Positions 55,166-63,877 of a stretch of 64,000 bases of DNA are shown piece by piece. The DNA lies in the NCBI GenBank assembly GCA_003611875.1, contig RAYY01000025.1, positions 18,321-82,320 on the forward strand, written 5' to 3'. The position numbers and the translations under genes are program-made. Numbering within the stretch: the first letter of the stretch is position 1; the number at the start of each line of letters is the position of its first letter. The notes under the pieces were generated by a model. It made no database searches, was not told the origin of the DNA, and saw nothing but the letters and a program-made list of their open reading frames with translations. This DNA comes from a bacterium D16-56. Its GTDB lineage: Bacteria; Bacillota; Clostridia; Lachnospirales; Lachnospiraceae.

Positions 55166-56664
55166 ACCATCACAGCCAGCAAAACCGTGGCTGACGCACA
55201 CACAAACAACACTGCCTGGAACCGAATCTGGAACCTGGCCCATTTCCCCCAATCCAGCCTGGCCGCAGCTAAAGCCCCTAAAAGACAGCCGGACGTAGGC
55301 ACAATAAAATTGGTAAATGCATCTCCAAGCTGATAAGCAACCACAGCCACCTGCCGCTCCACCCCTACCAGGTCCGCCAAAGGCGCCATTACCGGCATGG
55401 TAAGCGCTGCCTGACCAGAGCCGGACACCACAAAGAAGTTAAACACAGACTGGAACAGATACATGCACCATGCGGAAATCACGGGCGGGAAATGCTTCAT
55501 GCCCTCACTGAGCCCATGGAGAATCGTATTCAGCACAGTCCCGTCCGTAGCGCTGGTTCCTCCTAAAATAATGATGATTCCCTGCGCCATTCCCACACAC
55601 ATGGCAGCCCCCAGAAGATCCGCAGCCCCCTGATCAAAAGCCTTGGGCAGATCATTCAATTTCATGTCATTTAAATGGAACACCAGCCCGATAATCCCTG
55701 ACACCAGCCCCATCACAAAAAACTGAGAAGCAATCTCCGGAATATAGTATCCCTTGGCCACAACGCCCCATATGGTCCATGCCATACATACCGCAATCGT
55801 CAGAAGCACCAGCTTATGCCCCAAGGTAAAAGGAGGCAGATCCCTTCCGTTTCTGGCAAACTCGGTCCGGTAAGCCTCATCCGACTCATAGGCTACTGAC
55901 AGCTGAGGATTTTTCTTGATCTTCATGGCATACCGCATGGTAAACACGGCTGCAATTCCAGTAAAAACAATCCACATAGGAATCCTAAACCAGGCGCCTG
56001 ACATAACCGGCACACCGGCTACCCCCTGAGCCACTGCCAGCCCAAAAGGATTCTGCCAGGAGCTTCCGAATCCGATCTGGGTAGCCACATAAGAACACAT
56101 AATTCCCACCACCGCATCATATCCCATGGCAATAAACATGGGAACCAAAATCATCACAAAGGGAATGGCCTCCTCCCCCATGCCGAACACTGCCCCGCCC
56201 AGGGAAAACAGCACGATCAGAACCGGAATCAGCAGGATCTCCTTACCGCCCGTCATCTGAATGACCCGCATAATACCGCTCTCCACGGCTCCTGTCCGAA
56301 GTACGATGCCAAAAGCGCCTCCCACTACCAGGATAAACGCGATGATCCCCACTGCCGTACCATTCTTATCTCCAACCGTCATGCCCTCAAACACATAATT
56401 TAAAATGCCCTGTCCTCCGAAATCCTCCGTGCCGAACAGGGGAGCGATCTTCGTCACTTTATTGCCGTTCTCGTCCAGCACATACTGAAAGCTCTCCGGA
56501 TCCAGCACGGTCCGGCTCTTTTCCTCCCCGTTCATCATGTAGGTGATCTCTTTTGTCTCATACTTCCCCAAAGGTACAAATACCGTCATAAGCGCAGCCA
56601 GCAAAATCACGCCGAAAATAATGATATAGGTATGAGGCATTTGAAACTGTTTTTTCTTTTCCAT
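55153..56664 (-). CDS. YfcC-family (AbgT/ion-transporter-like) membrane transporter
   Basis: The 503-residue protein opens MEKKKQFQMPHTYIIIFGVI, typical of YfcC proteins, and has about 12 membrane segments, a long extracellular loop near the start (about 30-80, with FGTEDFGGQGILNYVFEGM) and GMGEEAIPFVMILVPMFIAMGYD. The family is annotated as basic amino-acid antiporters or C4-dicarboxylate/peptide-like carriers; substrate is uncertain. It is co-transcribed with the isoaspartyl dipeptidase gene 68 bp upstream, so uptake or export of Asp-containing dipeptides or amino acids is a fair inference. Confidence 0.85.
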   Translation of the reverse strand: MEKKKQFQMPHTYIIIFGVILLAALMTVFVPLGKYETKEITYMMNGEEKSRTVLDPESFQYVLDENGNKVTKIAPLFGTEDFGGQGILNYVFEGMTVGDKNGTAVGIIAFILVVGGAFGIVLRTGAVESGIMRVIQMTGGKEILLIPVLIVLFSLGGAVFGMGEEAIPFVMILVPMFIAMGYDAVVGIMCSYVATQIGFGSSWQNPFGLAVAQGVAGVPVMSGAWFRIPMWIVFTGIAAVFTMRYAMKIKKNPQLSVAYESDEAYRTEFARNGRDLPPFTLGHKLVLLTIAVCMAWTIWGVVAKGYYIPEIASQFFVMGLVSGIIGLVFHLNDMKLNDLPKAFDQGAADLLGAAMCVGMAQGIIIILGGTSATDGTVLNTILHGLSEGMKHFPPVISAWCMYLFQSVFNFFVVSGSGQAALTMPVMAPLADLVGVERQVAVVAYQLGDAFTNFIVPTSGCLLGALAAARLDWGKWARFQIRFQAVLFVCASATVLLAVMVGLT

Positions 56665-56732
56665 GGTTTTTTCCTCTTTCCTGACGCACTCCCTGCGCCG
56701 TTTTCTGTCCTTAGGAACGGTCTCGCAGCAAT

Positions 56733-57911
56733 TTACGGCGCAGCCTCAAAGGTCCCGCGCACGATCGTCCTTCCGTCTGAAACCATCACAACTCCCTTTG
56801 CAAGTACAGTATCCACCACAAGGCTCTTATCATCTGCCAGCACCAGATCCGCGTCCGCCCCTTCTGCAATCCGGCCCTTGTGAGGAAGCTTTAAGAGAGC
56901 GGCCGGATTGGAGGTCACTGTCCTAAGAGCTTTTACAAGAGGCACTCCGTCCTCCATCACCGCATCCCTCATCTCCCGATACAGGGAGGACACCTTTCCC
57001 ACCCCCAGTCCCTTCAGGGTTCCGTCCGGATAAAAGACCGGCAGGCTTCCCTGTCCGTCAGAAGAAAAGGTTATCTGCTCCTCCCCTACTCCTGCATCCA
57101 ATGCCAGCTTCAGCCCACAGCTTGCCTTTACCTCATCCGGCTCCAGAAAATCCGGGTCCGAGCTGGTAGTCAGATCAATATAGCCGCCCAGATTTTTGGC
57201 ATAATCAATCCCGTCATTCATCAGTGTCCGGCTCCGGTTAATATGGGTGGGCAGCATATTGGCAGGCGGAATCTGGGTATACCTTCTCACATACCGCAGA
57301 AACTCCAGCTTTTCCCCGCCGTCCCCCATGTGAATATTCACCAGTCCTGCCTTGCCAGACAAAATACCGCCCACTCTTGTATCTGCCACAATTCGTGCAA
57401 ACTCCTCCTTCGTGGGCTGGGAAGACCGATGATCCGAGACAGCGATCTCCCCGGTCCCCACCACCTTGTCCAGCAGAATGATATCATCCATAATGCTGCC
57501 AGTGAGAGTACGCACCGGAACCTGATAGGAGCCTGTATAAACATAGGTGGTAATTCCCTCCTCCTCCAGCCCCTTGGCCTTTGCTAAAAGATTCGACATG
57601 GTACGGGTACAGCCGTCTGTCCCCAGACATCCCACCACAGTCGTGACGCCGCCTGAAATAATATCAGAAAGCATGATCTCCGGCGTCCTGGTTCTGGCTC
57701 CGCCTTCGCCGCCTCCTCCTAAAATATGGACATGAGCATCAATCAGTCCTGGCATCAAAATCTTTCCGCTGCCATCGATCACCGTCACACCATAGGCTTT
57801 CTCCGCGGGCAGCCTTTCCCCTATCTTTAAGATCTTCCCGCCGCCCGTCAAGACATCCCGTATCCCCAAATCTTCCGGAGCATACACATGGATATTCTGA
57901 ATCAAATACAA
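56733..57911 (-). CDS. iadA: Isoaspartyl (beta-aspartyl) dipeptidase
   Basis: IadA hydrolyses beta-aspartyl dipeptides released from damaged or bacterially processed proteins. The protein, an amidohydrolase, has IKNIHV-like start (LIQNIHVYAPEDLGIRD), the metal pair in GLIDAHVHILGGGGEGG, LVNIHMGDG, LPTHINRS and the last metal Asp in FSSDGQGSLPVF. AAAGGAG lies inside the longer frame, ten bases before TTG 57911, so I place the start there; ATG 57932 is an alternative. It leads an operon with a YfcC-type transporter and is controlled by a palindromic promoter. Confidence 0.92.
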   Translation of the reverse strand: MYLIQNIHVYAPEDLGIRDVLTGGGKILKIGERLPAEKAYGVTVIDGSGKILMPGLIDAHVHILGGGGEGGARTRTPEIMLSDIISGGVTTVVGCLGTDGCTRTMSNLLAKAKGLEEEGITTYVYTGSYQVPVRTLTGSIMDDIILLDKVVGTGEIAVSDHRSSQPTKEEFARIVADTRVGGILSGKAGLVNIHMGDGGEKLEFLRYVRRYTQIPPANMLPTHINRSRTLMNDGIDYAKNLGGYIDLTTSSDPDFLEPDEVKASCGLKLALDAGVGEEQITFSSDGQGSLPVFYPDGTLKGLGVGKVSSLYREMRDAVMEDGVPLVKALRTVTSNPAALLKLPHKGRIAEGADADLVLADDKSLVVDTVLAKGVVMVSDGRTIVRGTFEAAP

Positions 57912-57946
57912 CGAATAACCACTCCTTTCCATTATGATAATAAAAC

Positions 57947-57971
57947 TCTTACATTGTAAGAAATTTTACCA
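57947..57971 (-). promoter_or_regulatory. Extended -10 promoter with palindromic operator for iadA
   Basis: The minus strand reads TGGTAAAAT (57971-57963). One base later lies TCTTACATTGTAAGA (57947-57961), a palindrome with 7-bp arms about one centre base, covering the transcription start. The -35 position is weak (ATGACC). Confidence 0.65.
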
Positions 57972-57973
57972 CA

Positions 57974-58030
57974 TTTTTTTCTAAAGGTCATTTATTTTTT
58001 TTCATTTTTTTGTATTTTTTTACATTTTTT
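57974..58030 (-). promoter_or_regulatory. Phased A-tracts upstream of the iadA promoter
   Basis: On the minus strand five A-runs of 6-8 bases are centred near 57977, 57998, 58008, 58018 and 58027. The last four are spaced about 10 bp and the first two helical turns away. Such phasing gives bent DNA and can act as an UP element. Confidence 0.65.
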
Positions 58031-58038
58031 GTTACACT

Positions 58039-59472
58039 TTATCTTCCTTGGCCCGTTCCCTGCAGGGAACTTTTACAATAATTCAAATCCTCACCTGTCC
58101 CCGGCCGTACCGAAATATTCTTTCCCATCTCTGCCGCCCGATTCACAATTCCGGCCAGCCGCCTTAAATCCCCCTCTGAAATCCCCCACCCACACCTTTC
58201 TTCACAGAGACTCTGAAGCCTCTCCCACATCCAATCCGGCGCCGCATCCATCAAGATCCCAATCCCCTTAATCCATATCTCCAAATCATTCCACTCAGAC
58301 ATTCCCTTTGCTATTTGAGTCAAAAGCTTAAGTCCTCTAAGTCCGAATTTTTCGGAAACCTGCTCGATGGAATCCATCCACTCTGGCACTGTCCGCTGAT
58401 ACTCCATCAAATAGGCAAGTAAATAAGCTGTTAAATCCAAATTCTTCCCCTGCAGCAACAGACTAACCATAGCATTCTGACGATTCTTCTTCCCGGAACT
58501 ATCCTTCTGATCATCTTCTATTACAAAAGGCTCCTCTGACTCTGCTCCCAGCTCCAGCTCTGCCATGGCGCCTAAAAACTCTGTCATATCAATTTTCTTT
58601 TCCCTGGACAAAGACCTTAGACAGCTATTCAAAAACCGATCCAGCACCTGCATTTTTCCTTCTTCTTCTTTTTCCCCCCGAACAAGAAAACAGCTATCCC
58701 CTTCTCCAAACCAGAAAAACGCATTTATACAGTGCATCCTTAAAATTCCCCTTCTCTTATCTGCGAACCCTTGATAGTAGAATTTTTTTCCCACATCATT
58801 CAATAAAATATTGACATAATCATATTCCATATTGTGATTTTCAATCACCTGCTGCCTTACACAGATCCTGTCCCGATATTTTTCAATAAATTCATCCGAA
58901 AAGCCCTGTCCGTCAAAGGACACACACCGGGTCACAGAATCCTCCATCAAAGCAATATACTTTGCTTTATTTCCACCTTTTGAATGTCCGCTGACCGTAA
59001 TCCTGGAGAAATGTCCGGACAGCCCCAGGGAACGATACCATTCCAAGGCATTCCTCTGCTGTGTCGTAGATACACCGTCCCTTTCCCCGGTAGCCGCACC
59101 TCCCAGAAAATCATCCCGCCACTCACCTGCCGCTGTCCCCCGGAATACGACCACCGCTTCCCTGAGACATCGCCCCGTAAACACAACGCTCATCCCTCCC
59201 CCTCCTCCAGCCGCCTCATCCCAATGAACGCTCTGGATCATCATACGTCTCAGATCAGGATTCTCTGCAATCAGCCGGACAATATGATTCCATTCCTTCC
59301 CTTTCATACAAAGCCCGCAGTCTGCCTCATCCGGCAATGGCTCTGCACTCCACCGATTAAGCAGTACACCTATTGTATTTCCCTGATATGCATGGATTGT
59401 TCTTTTCTCGTCCTCCTCTTTCGGACAATACAGTAATTGATTTAACAGCAATATCTCCCCCGCTGAAAGCAT
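58039..59472 (-). CDS. Mbeg1-like (DUF2974) lipase, alpha/beta hydrolase
   Basis: The 477-residue protein fits the Mbeg1-like family, with AVVVFRGTAAGEWRDDFLGG and the nucleophile elbow VSGHSKGGNKAKYIAL, where Ser is the catalytic base's partner, then CVSFDGQGFSDEFI and a likely His further on (ENHNMEYD). A helical C-terminal half follows (from about 290). No signal peptide is seen. I choose ATG 59472 (MLSAGEILLLNQLL), preceded by GGAG; the frame continues to a TTG at 59550 but without a ribosome site. The substrate is unknown. It stands alone. Confidence 0.82.
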   Translation of the reverse strand: MLSAGEILLLNQLLYCPKEEDEKRTIHAYQGNTIGVLLNRWSAEPLPDEADCGLCMKGKEWNHIVRLIAENPDLRRMMIQSVHWDEAAGGGGGMSVVFTGRCLREAVVVFRGTAAGEWRDDFLGGAATGERDGVSTTQQRNALEWYRSLGLSGHFSRITVSGHSKGGNKAKYIALMEDSVTRCVSFDGQGFSDEFIEKYRDRICVRQQVIENHNMEYDYVNILLNDVGKKFYYQGFADKRRGILRMHCINAFFWFGEGDSCFLVRGEKEEEGKMQVLDRFLNSCLRSLSREKKIDMTEFLGAMAELELGAESEEPFVIEDDQKDSSGKKNRQNAMVSLLLQGKNLDLTAYLLAYLMEYQRTVPEWMDSIEQVSEKFGLRGLKLLTQIAKGMSEWNDLEIWIKGIGILMDAAPDWMWERLQSLCEERCGWGISEGDLRRLAGIVNRAAEMGKNISVRPGTGEDLNYCKSSLQGTGQGR

Positions 59473-59555
59473 CCCGGCTCCATTTTCTCTCTTTCCCTCA
59501 TGATATGCCGCATCACGTCCCTTTTCTATACTGTCTTGACCTGAGCCCAATATAT

Positions 59556-59601
59556 CGAAAAAAATCCTCGGGAATATGATGGTACAATATTCCCGAGGAT
59601 T
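59556..59601 (-). terminator. Strong terminator after the collagen-like gene remnant
   Basis: A perfect 15-bp stem (59563-59577 with 59587-59601; CCTCGGGAATAT arm) and a 9-base loop is followed on the minus strand by seven Ts. It terminates the collagen-like gene that lies to its right. Confidence 0.9.
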
Positions 59602-59633
59602 CTTAATTATCTATACTGGATTCAGAGAAAATC

Positions 59634-60272
59634 TTAATCCAGCTGTTTCACTGTAAGTGTAGCATTCACCCCGCTTCCAAGGGTTACTCCCACCGCCAGC
59701 AGTGCGGAAAGGGCCAGATCCACAACACTTCCGGCTGTCAAAGTCACAATGGTGCTTCCGCTGAACAGCGAACTTGTGCCGACTGACAATAGCCTGGAAA
59801 TAGTTGCACTGGGAACATCGGCTCCATTGACTCTCACAGCAAATGTGATTGTCGTTGCCACTGCTGCCGTCAAAGTGGTTGCATAATTGATTTCATAAGT
59901 TCCTGCATTGGCAACCGCAATACTGTTTGCCGGTATATAGGTTGCATTTTTTACAGGTCCGGCAGTGGCAAGCGGAATCTGTGTTGTTCCTCCTATTGTC
60001 AGGTTCAAGGTTTGTGGCGCTGTGCTATACAAGCTTGCATAAGCGTTCAACCCATTTGCCGGGCCAGTGGCTCCGGTAGCACCAGTGGCTCCGGTGGCGC
60101 CAGTTGCACCGGCCGCTCCAGTCGCTCCAGTGGCTCCGGCGGCTCCCACTGCACCGTCAGCTCCGGTAGCTCCAGTGGCTCCGGCTACTCCGGCCGCTCC
60201 AGTCGGACCGGTTGGGCCAGTTGCTCCAGTTGGACCGGTGGAGCCGAGGATAATAAGAAAACCAACTATCAA
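59634..60272 (-). pseudogene. Collagen-like (GXY repeat) protein, 5' end removed by element insertion
   Basis: The frame encodes about 21 collagen triplets (GPTGATGPT, then mostly GATGAT/GAAG) followed by a C-terminal beta domain of BclA/C1q-like type (from about residue 85, [10 protein letters not shown]), as in exosporium or surface filament proteins of spore formers. The first ten residues come from DNA directly beside the recombinase stop codon, with only a TTG and no ribosome site. The natural N terminus, which usually carries the targeting signal, is missing. The missing part should lie beyond the far end of the element. The gene keeps its own terminator. Confidence 0.75.
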
Positions 60273-60288
60273 TTAAAATGCGGTCATT

Positions 60289-61980
60289 TCAAACCGCTTC
60301 TGAATGGGTGTTGACTTCAATAAAATCCTGCACCCGGCGGAGTTCATCAGCAAACCGAAGGATAATGCTAATGTTACCGCCCTCATGAACAATGATATTG
60401 TCAACCAGTTCAATCAAAATTTCCCTGGTTAGAGTGATGATATTCTCATACTTGCGGAATGCTACCAGAAACGGATTTTCAATGTCTACGCCGTTTTCCT
60501 GTTCGGCCCTCTCGTCTTGTAATTTTTTAATTACAGCATTTATTTCTTTTTCCTGTTCCTCATAATCTTCCCGCATACGGCGATAATCGGATTGACTAAT
60601 CTCATTATCTTTCCAGTCTTGATAAATAGCCTGTTTGTATCGAACTACTTTGGCAAGTTCCCGTTCCTTTTGGGAGATGGCCTCTGATAACTTCTTATCC
60701 TGACTTTTCATAATCGGGGCTCTGTTAATTTGCTCTATGGTCTTTGTGTAGTCGATTGCCAGATATACATATTGCTGAATGGCAAACAGGACAGCCGCTT
60801 CTAAACGTTCATGCTTAATGGAATGTTTCGTACAGGCCTTTTTAGAACGTCTTTTATAGGTAGAGCAATAATAATATACGTTCCCTTTTACCTCACTTCT
60901 TATCATAGCTTTTTGACAATCTGCACATCGTAAGAAACCGCTGAACAGATATAAGGTGTCATTTTGGGGAGAAGTACGAGTGTCTTTCTGCAATAACCGT
61001 TGAATTTTATCAAAAGTTTCCCAGTCAATAATTGGTTGATGTTTTTCCTTTACAATCGTCCATTCTTCCTCTGGAACCTGCTCTTGTATATGAACTTTGT
61101 AGCTCTTAATACGAGAACGCCCTTGTACCATATCCCCGCAATACATTTGATTTTTAAGTATCGCTCCTACTGTCTTTTCACTCCAAAGTGGATTTTTTGC
61201 TGGATCACTATGGGGATTTTGGTATTTCAGCCCCAACCGTTTTTGCTTGTATATAGTTGGGCAGGGAATACCATGGTCATTTAAGTATCGTACAATGGAA
61301 AGTTTACTCATACCGTCCAGATATTTTTCAAATATCTCCTTTACAACTTCCGAGGCTTCTTCGTCAATAATAAATGCACCTTTGTTTTCAGGATTTTTCA
61401 AATATCCGTATGGAGCAAATGCACCGATAAACTCCCCCTTGTTGCGTTTTGTCCGAAAGGTTCTTCGCACATCTTCGGATGTTCTTGCCGCATAACGGTC
61501 ATTCATCAGGCCGTTTATAGGAATTTCCATGTTCTGCATACAGTCTGGATTGGCGAAAGTATCAACATAAGGGTTGCCAAATGCGATAAAGCGGCAACCG
61601 TATGTAGGAAGATACTGCTCCAAAAACTTCCCTTGGTCGGCATAGTTGCGAAAGGCCCGGGCAAGAGTTTTACAAACAACACAGTTTACATTACCCTCAC
61701 GAATATCTTTTGATAACCTTTGAAAATCGGGACGGGTATCTTCTGTTGTTCCAGAACGGCCATCATCAATATAAATATCATAAATGATATACTTTTCGTT
61801 GCAGAACTTTTCCTCTACAAATTCCAGATTTATTTTTCTCTGGTTGGTTACACTTTCGGATTCGTCGTTATTTCTTAAATCTTCTTTGGAAAGTCTGATA
61901 TAAATACCGATTTTCCATTCAAATGCTTTTGTGCTTTCCTGCTTTTGAGTTTCAGTGATAACACGGCTCTTTCGCGCCAT
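60289..61980 (-). CDS. Large serine recombinase (TnpX/TndX type)
   Basis: The 563-residue protein has a resolvase-type catalytic domain (about 25-165) with IYIRLSKED holding the nucleophilic Ser, DDGRSGTTEDTRPDFQR and the arginines of CKTLARAFRNYAD, a recombinase domain (about 200-310), a zinc ribbon (CADCQKAM ... YYYCSTY ... ACTKH) and a long coiled coil (about 420-500). Such enzymes insert and excise the element by cutting a 2-bp core. ATG 61980 follows GGAGG. It ends 16 bases from the interrupted host gene. Promoter and an overlapping inverted repeat lie just upstream. Confidence 0.95.
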   Translation of the reverse strand: MARKSRVITETQKQESTKAFEWKIGIYIRLSKEDLRNNDESESVTNQRKINLEFVEEKFCNEKYIIYDIYIDDGRSGTTEDTRPDFQRLSKDIREGNVNCVVCKTLARAFRNYADQGKFLEQYLPTYGCRFIAFGNPYVDTFANPDCMQNMEIPINGLMNDRYAARTSEDVRRTFRTKRNKGEFIGAFAPYGYLKNPENKGAFIIDEEASEVVKEIFEKYLDGMSKLSIVRYLNDHGIPCPTIYKQKRLGLKYQNPHSDPAKNPLWSEKTVGAILKNQMYCGDMVQGRSRIKSYKVHIQEQVPEEEWTIVKEKHQPIIDWETFDKIQRLLQKDTRTSPQNDTLYLFSGFLRCADCQKAMIRSEVKGNVYYYCSTYKRRSKKACTKHSIKHERLEAAVLFAIQQYVYLAIDYTKTIEQINRAPIMKSQDKKLSEAISQKERELAKVVRYKQAIYQDWKDNEISQSDYRRMREDYEEQEKEINAVIKKLQDERAEQENGVDIENPFLVAFRKYENIITLTREILIELVDNIIVHEGGNISIILRFADELRRVQDFIEVNTHSEAV

Positions 61981-62006
61981 GTGAACCTCCTTCCCTTATC
62001 ACTTTA

Positions 62007-62042
62007 CACCTATATTATACCATTTATAGGTGGCGTGAACAA
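62007..62042 (-). promoter_or_regulatory. Recombinase promoter inside an inverted repeat
   Basis: On the minus strand TTGTTC (62042-62037), a 17-bp spacer and TGGTATAAT (-10 at 62019-62014) drive the recombinase. CACCTATA (62007-62014) and TATAGGTG (62025-62032) flank the -10, as expected for a repressor or autoregulatory site. Confidence 0.7.
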
Positions 62043-62082
62043 TGTTGTCGAGCCTTTGCAAACCTTGTCCGTAGGCCGACAC

Positions 62083-62118
62083 AAGCGGCCTGAACCTTTG
62101 TTACAGGCCGCTTTTTTT
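62083..62118 (+). terminator. Hairpin with T-run inside the element
   Basis: AAGCGGCCTG pairs with CAGGCCGCTT (10-bp arms, 10-base loop spacing) and is followed on the plus strand by seven Ts. No plus-strand gene leads into it, and its right arm also encodes the end of the minus-strand gene at 62101-62364. Confidence 0.6.
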
Positions 62119-62364
62119 ACGTTGAAGGAAGTCAGAAAAACAATCTTGGAGGGGCGGGGCGTTATCCAGAAATTCCAGTTTCACGCCCATGTCGCCCACT
62201 CGAAAGCAGTACGGATTTTTTACCTTGCGGAGCACCTGCGCCGCCCGCTGTTCTCTCGGAACCGTGTTATCGAAGGCCAGCCCGGACACGTCAACTAAGT
62301 CCTCTTTGTTGACTGTCGTTATATCAACGCCCGCGAGTTCCGATAAATGAATTTGATTTTGCAT
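62101..62364 (-). CDS. Small element protein, DUF6870-like
   Basis: The 87-residue protein (MQNQIHLSELAGVDITTV ...) has the segment VNKEDLVDV, then RVLRKV-type helix and NPYCFRVGDMGVKLEF, which resembles the DUF6870 proteins carried by integrative elements of gut Firmicutes. No activity is known. AAGGGGG lies nine bases before ATG 62364; the longer frame to 62535 crosses a perfect hairpin and is not used. Assignment to the family is from memory of the motif and moderately sure. Confidence 0.65.
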   Translation of the reverse strand: MQNQIHLSELAGVDITTVNKEDLVDVSGLAFDNTVPREQRAAQVLRKVKNPYCFRVGDMGVKLEFLDNAPPLQDCFSDFLQRKKSGL

Positions 62365-62473
62365 GGATATTCGCCCCCTTTCTTCCATGTGTATGTCATT
62401 CCCTGATTGTCCTATGAGGAAATGACAAAGGGCGGCCCGCTTATACGCGCCGCCCTTTGCCATCTGCTCATAA

Positions 62474-62500
62474 GACCTCGGGCCAACTTGGCCCGAGGTC
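62474..62500. repeat. Palindrome, copy 1 (13-bp arms)
   Basis: GACCTCGGGCCAA, C, TTGGCCCGAGGTC is a perfect inverted repeat with a single centre base, lying between two small element genes. A shorter copy is at 63699-63717. Confidence 0.8.
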
Positions 62501-62516
62501 AGAGCAAAAGAAAGGT

Positions 62517-62717
62517 TTAGTAAGGACTTTGGCAATAGTGCTCGTCGGCTTCTTCAATGGATTTCATATCGAAAACCCAATGAAGCTCACGAACCACCCG
62601 TTTAATGTCCTCGGGCTTGAAGTTACAGTTTTCCATCGCCCAAATGACGTAACCGCGGCAGGCGTTGTTGCTCCACCGCTCGGTCAACATCAGATCCAAA
62701 GTTAAATCTTTTTCCAT
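62517..62717 (-). CDS. Small element protein, 66 aa
   Basis: The frame from ATG 62717, preceded by GGGAG, encodes 66 residues with MLTERWSNNACRGYVIWAM and CNFKPEDIKRVVRELHWVFD, an acidic helical protein found repeatedly in integrative elements of gut Clostridia. I do not know its role. It is followed by the 13-bp palindrome and then the DUF6870-like gene, likely one transcript. Confidence 0.75.
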   Translation of the reverse strand: MEKDLTLDLMLTERWSNNACRGYVIWAMENCNFKPEDIKRVVRELHWVFDMKSIEEADEHYCQSPY

Positions 62718-62727
62718 TTCGATTCTC

Positions 62728-62804
62728 CCTATTTCAAAATAGGTGGAGCGCCGCGCCGGGAAGTTTTGGGCTGTTATCAGACAGATTATCCAGCCCGGCG
62801 CTCC
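62728..62804. promoter_or_regulatory. Structured stretch upstream of the 66-aa gene
   Basis: CCTATTT, CA, AAATAGG (62728-62743) is a perfect hairpin overlapping the leader of the 66-aa gene. GGAGCGCCG (62745-62753) pairs with CGGCGCTCC (62796-62804) around a 42-base loop. The remainder of 62718-63182 is G/C-rich and I see no gene in it. Confidence 0.45.
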
Positions 62805-63182
62805 TGATCGTTTGCTTCAACAGATAACCCGGACGGGCGGCGGCTTGTCCACCCCATAGGAATTTCACCTCTCCCCATTCTTATGGCAAGGCGTTCTCAA
62901 TGCCTGCGACGGCTCACGGCCTGATGGCCGCTTCAACGCTCGGACTATGACTAAACGCAAGTATCAAGGTTAGTGGGCTTTATCCGGCGGGGCCAGCCTC
63001 GGCCCGCCTGCGGCATGGGCCTTGTCGCTCTCTCTATTCTCTGGCAATAGAGGTCATGGCGGGCCTGTCACTTAGTACACGAACCCTTCGTATCCGGGTA
63101 TCTTTTTATGAAATTGTCAAGCTACACAAGGGAATTATCCCTTTCATAAGCCATGAGATTAAACGGGCAAATTCGGGCCGGG

Positions 63183-63605
63183 TCAGATACGATTTTTCAA
63201 GAAATTTTCCATGTTGCGAAGCCCTCGCTCAATCGAAGTGCGAACCGTTTTCTCATGGACTCCCTCGGCCCGCGCAATCTCGGTTTTGCTCATGCCGAGT
63301 ATGTAGTGGGCGTAAACCCTGCGGCTCTGCATTTCCGGGAGAGCGGAAAGGGCGGCGCGGAGCTCTTGGGCCGTCACCTTGCGCTCGTACAACTCACAAG
63401 GAGACAGGGCCACAAAAAGCGCCTCATGCTCAATACCGTCCCCGGCGTCCAAAGAAAAATATGCTTTGTTCCAGTACACGCGGCGGATATAGTTTCGTTC
63501 CAGCCGTTCAGCTTCGGCCAGCGCCTCGGCCACCTCGTCGGGAACCTCCACAAACAGATCGTTATGATAGAACGGGTAAAATTCCCGCAAATTGATTTTT
63601 GACAT
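63183..63605 (-). CDS. Sigma-70 region 4-type regulator of the element
   Basis: The 140-residue protein has an N-terminal helical part (LREFYPFYHNDLFVEV) and a C-terminal sigma region-4 helix-turn-helix: LRAALSALPEMQSRRVYAHYILGMSKTEIAR... with ARAEGVHEKTVRTSIERGL as recognition helices. Conjugative elements of gut Firmicutes commonly carry such sigma-like proteins, thought to control element genes. ATG 63605 follows GGAGG; the longer frame to 63761 reads across a palindrome and has no ribosome site. Confidence 0.85.
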   Translation of the reverse strand: MSKINLREFYPFYHNDLFVEVPDEVAEALAEAERLERNYIRRVYWNKAYFSLDAGDGIEHEALFVALSPCELYERKVTAQELRAALSALPEMQSRRVYAHYILGMSKTEIARAEGVHEKTVRTSIERGLRNMENFLKNRI

Positions 63606-63698
63606 AGTAAACCTCCATTTCGGTTGTGGGTGAACAGGGAAACCGAAATGGAGAAGGGCGGGGAACGGCACCGGGGCCGCTCCTGTTTGGTTAGAACG

Positions 63699-63717
63699 TC
63701 GGGCCAACTTGGCCCGA
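63699..63717. repeat. Palindrome, copy 2 (9-bp arms)
   Basis: TCGGGCCAA, C, TTGGCCCGA is identical to the centre of the palindrome at 62474-62500 and lies about 95 bp before the sigma-factor start. Confidence 0.8.
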
Positions 63718-63877
63718 AGCTGTCTTGTAAGAAAAGAAAATCGCCTGACTGCAAAACGCAATCGGGCGAAAATGAAATATAAACAGTATTATAATGATGT
63801 GTGTAATCATTTATGAAGCCAGAATATCCCGTAGCGGTGGGCGGGCTTTTTTTGATAAAAAGGCTGTCGGATTATAT

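Noticed and set aside
60067..60314. Plus-strand frames opposite the collagen repeats (Ala/Pro/Val or Ser/Gly repeats)
   Set aside because: The repeats are the antisense of GXY codons; the collagen frame has the C-terminal domain and terminator.
63056..63595. 179-aa plus-strand frame opposite the sigma-factor gene
   Set aside because: It is antisense to a well-supported gene with ribosome site and HTH motif, and its sequence is Arg/Pro/Cys-rich shadow.
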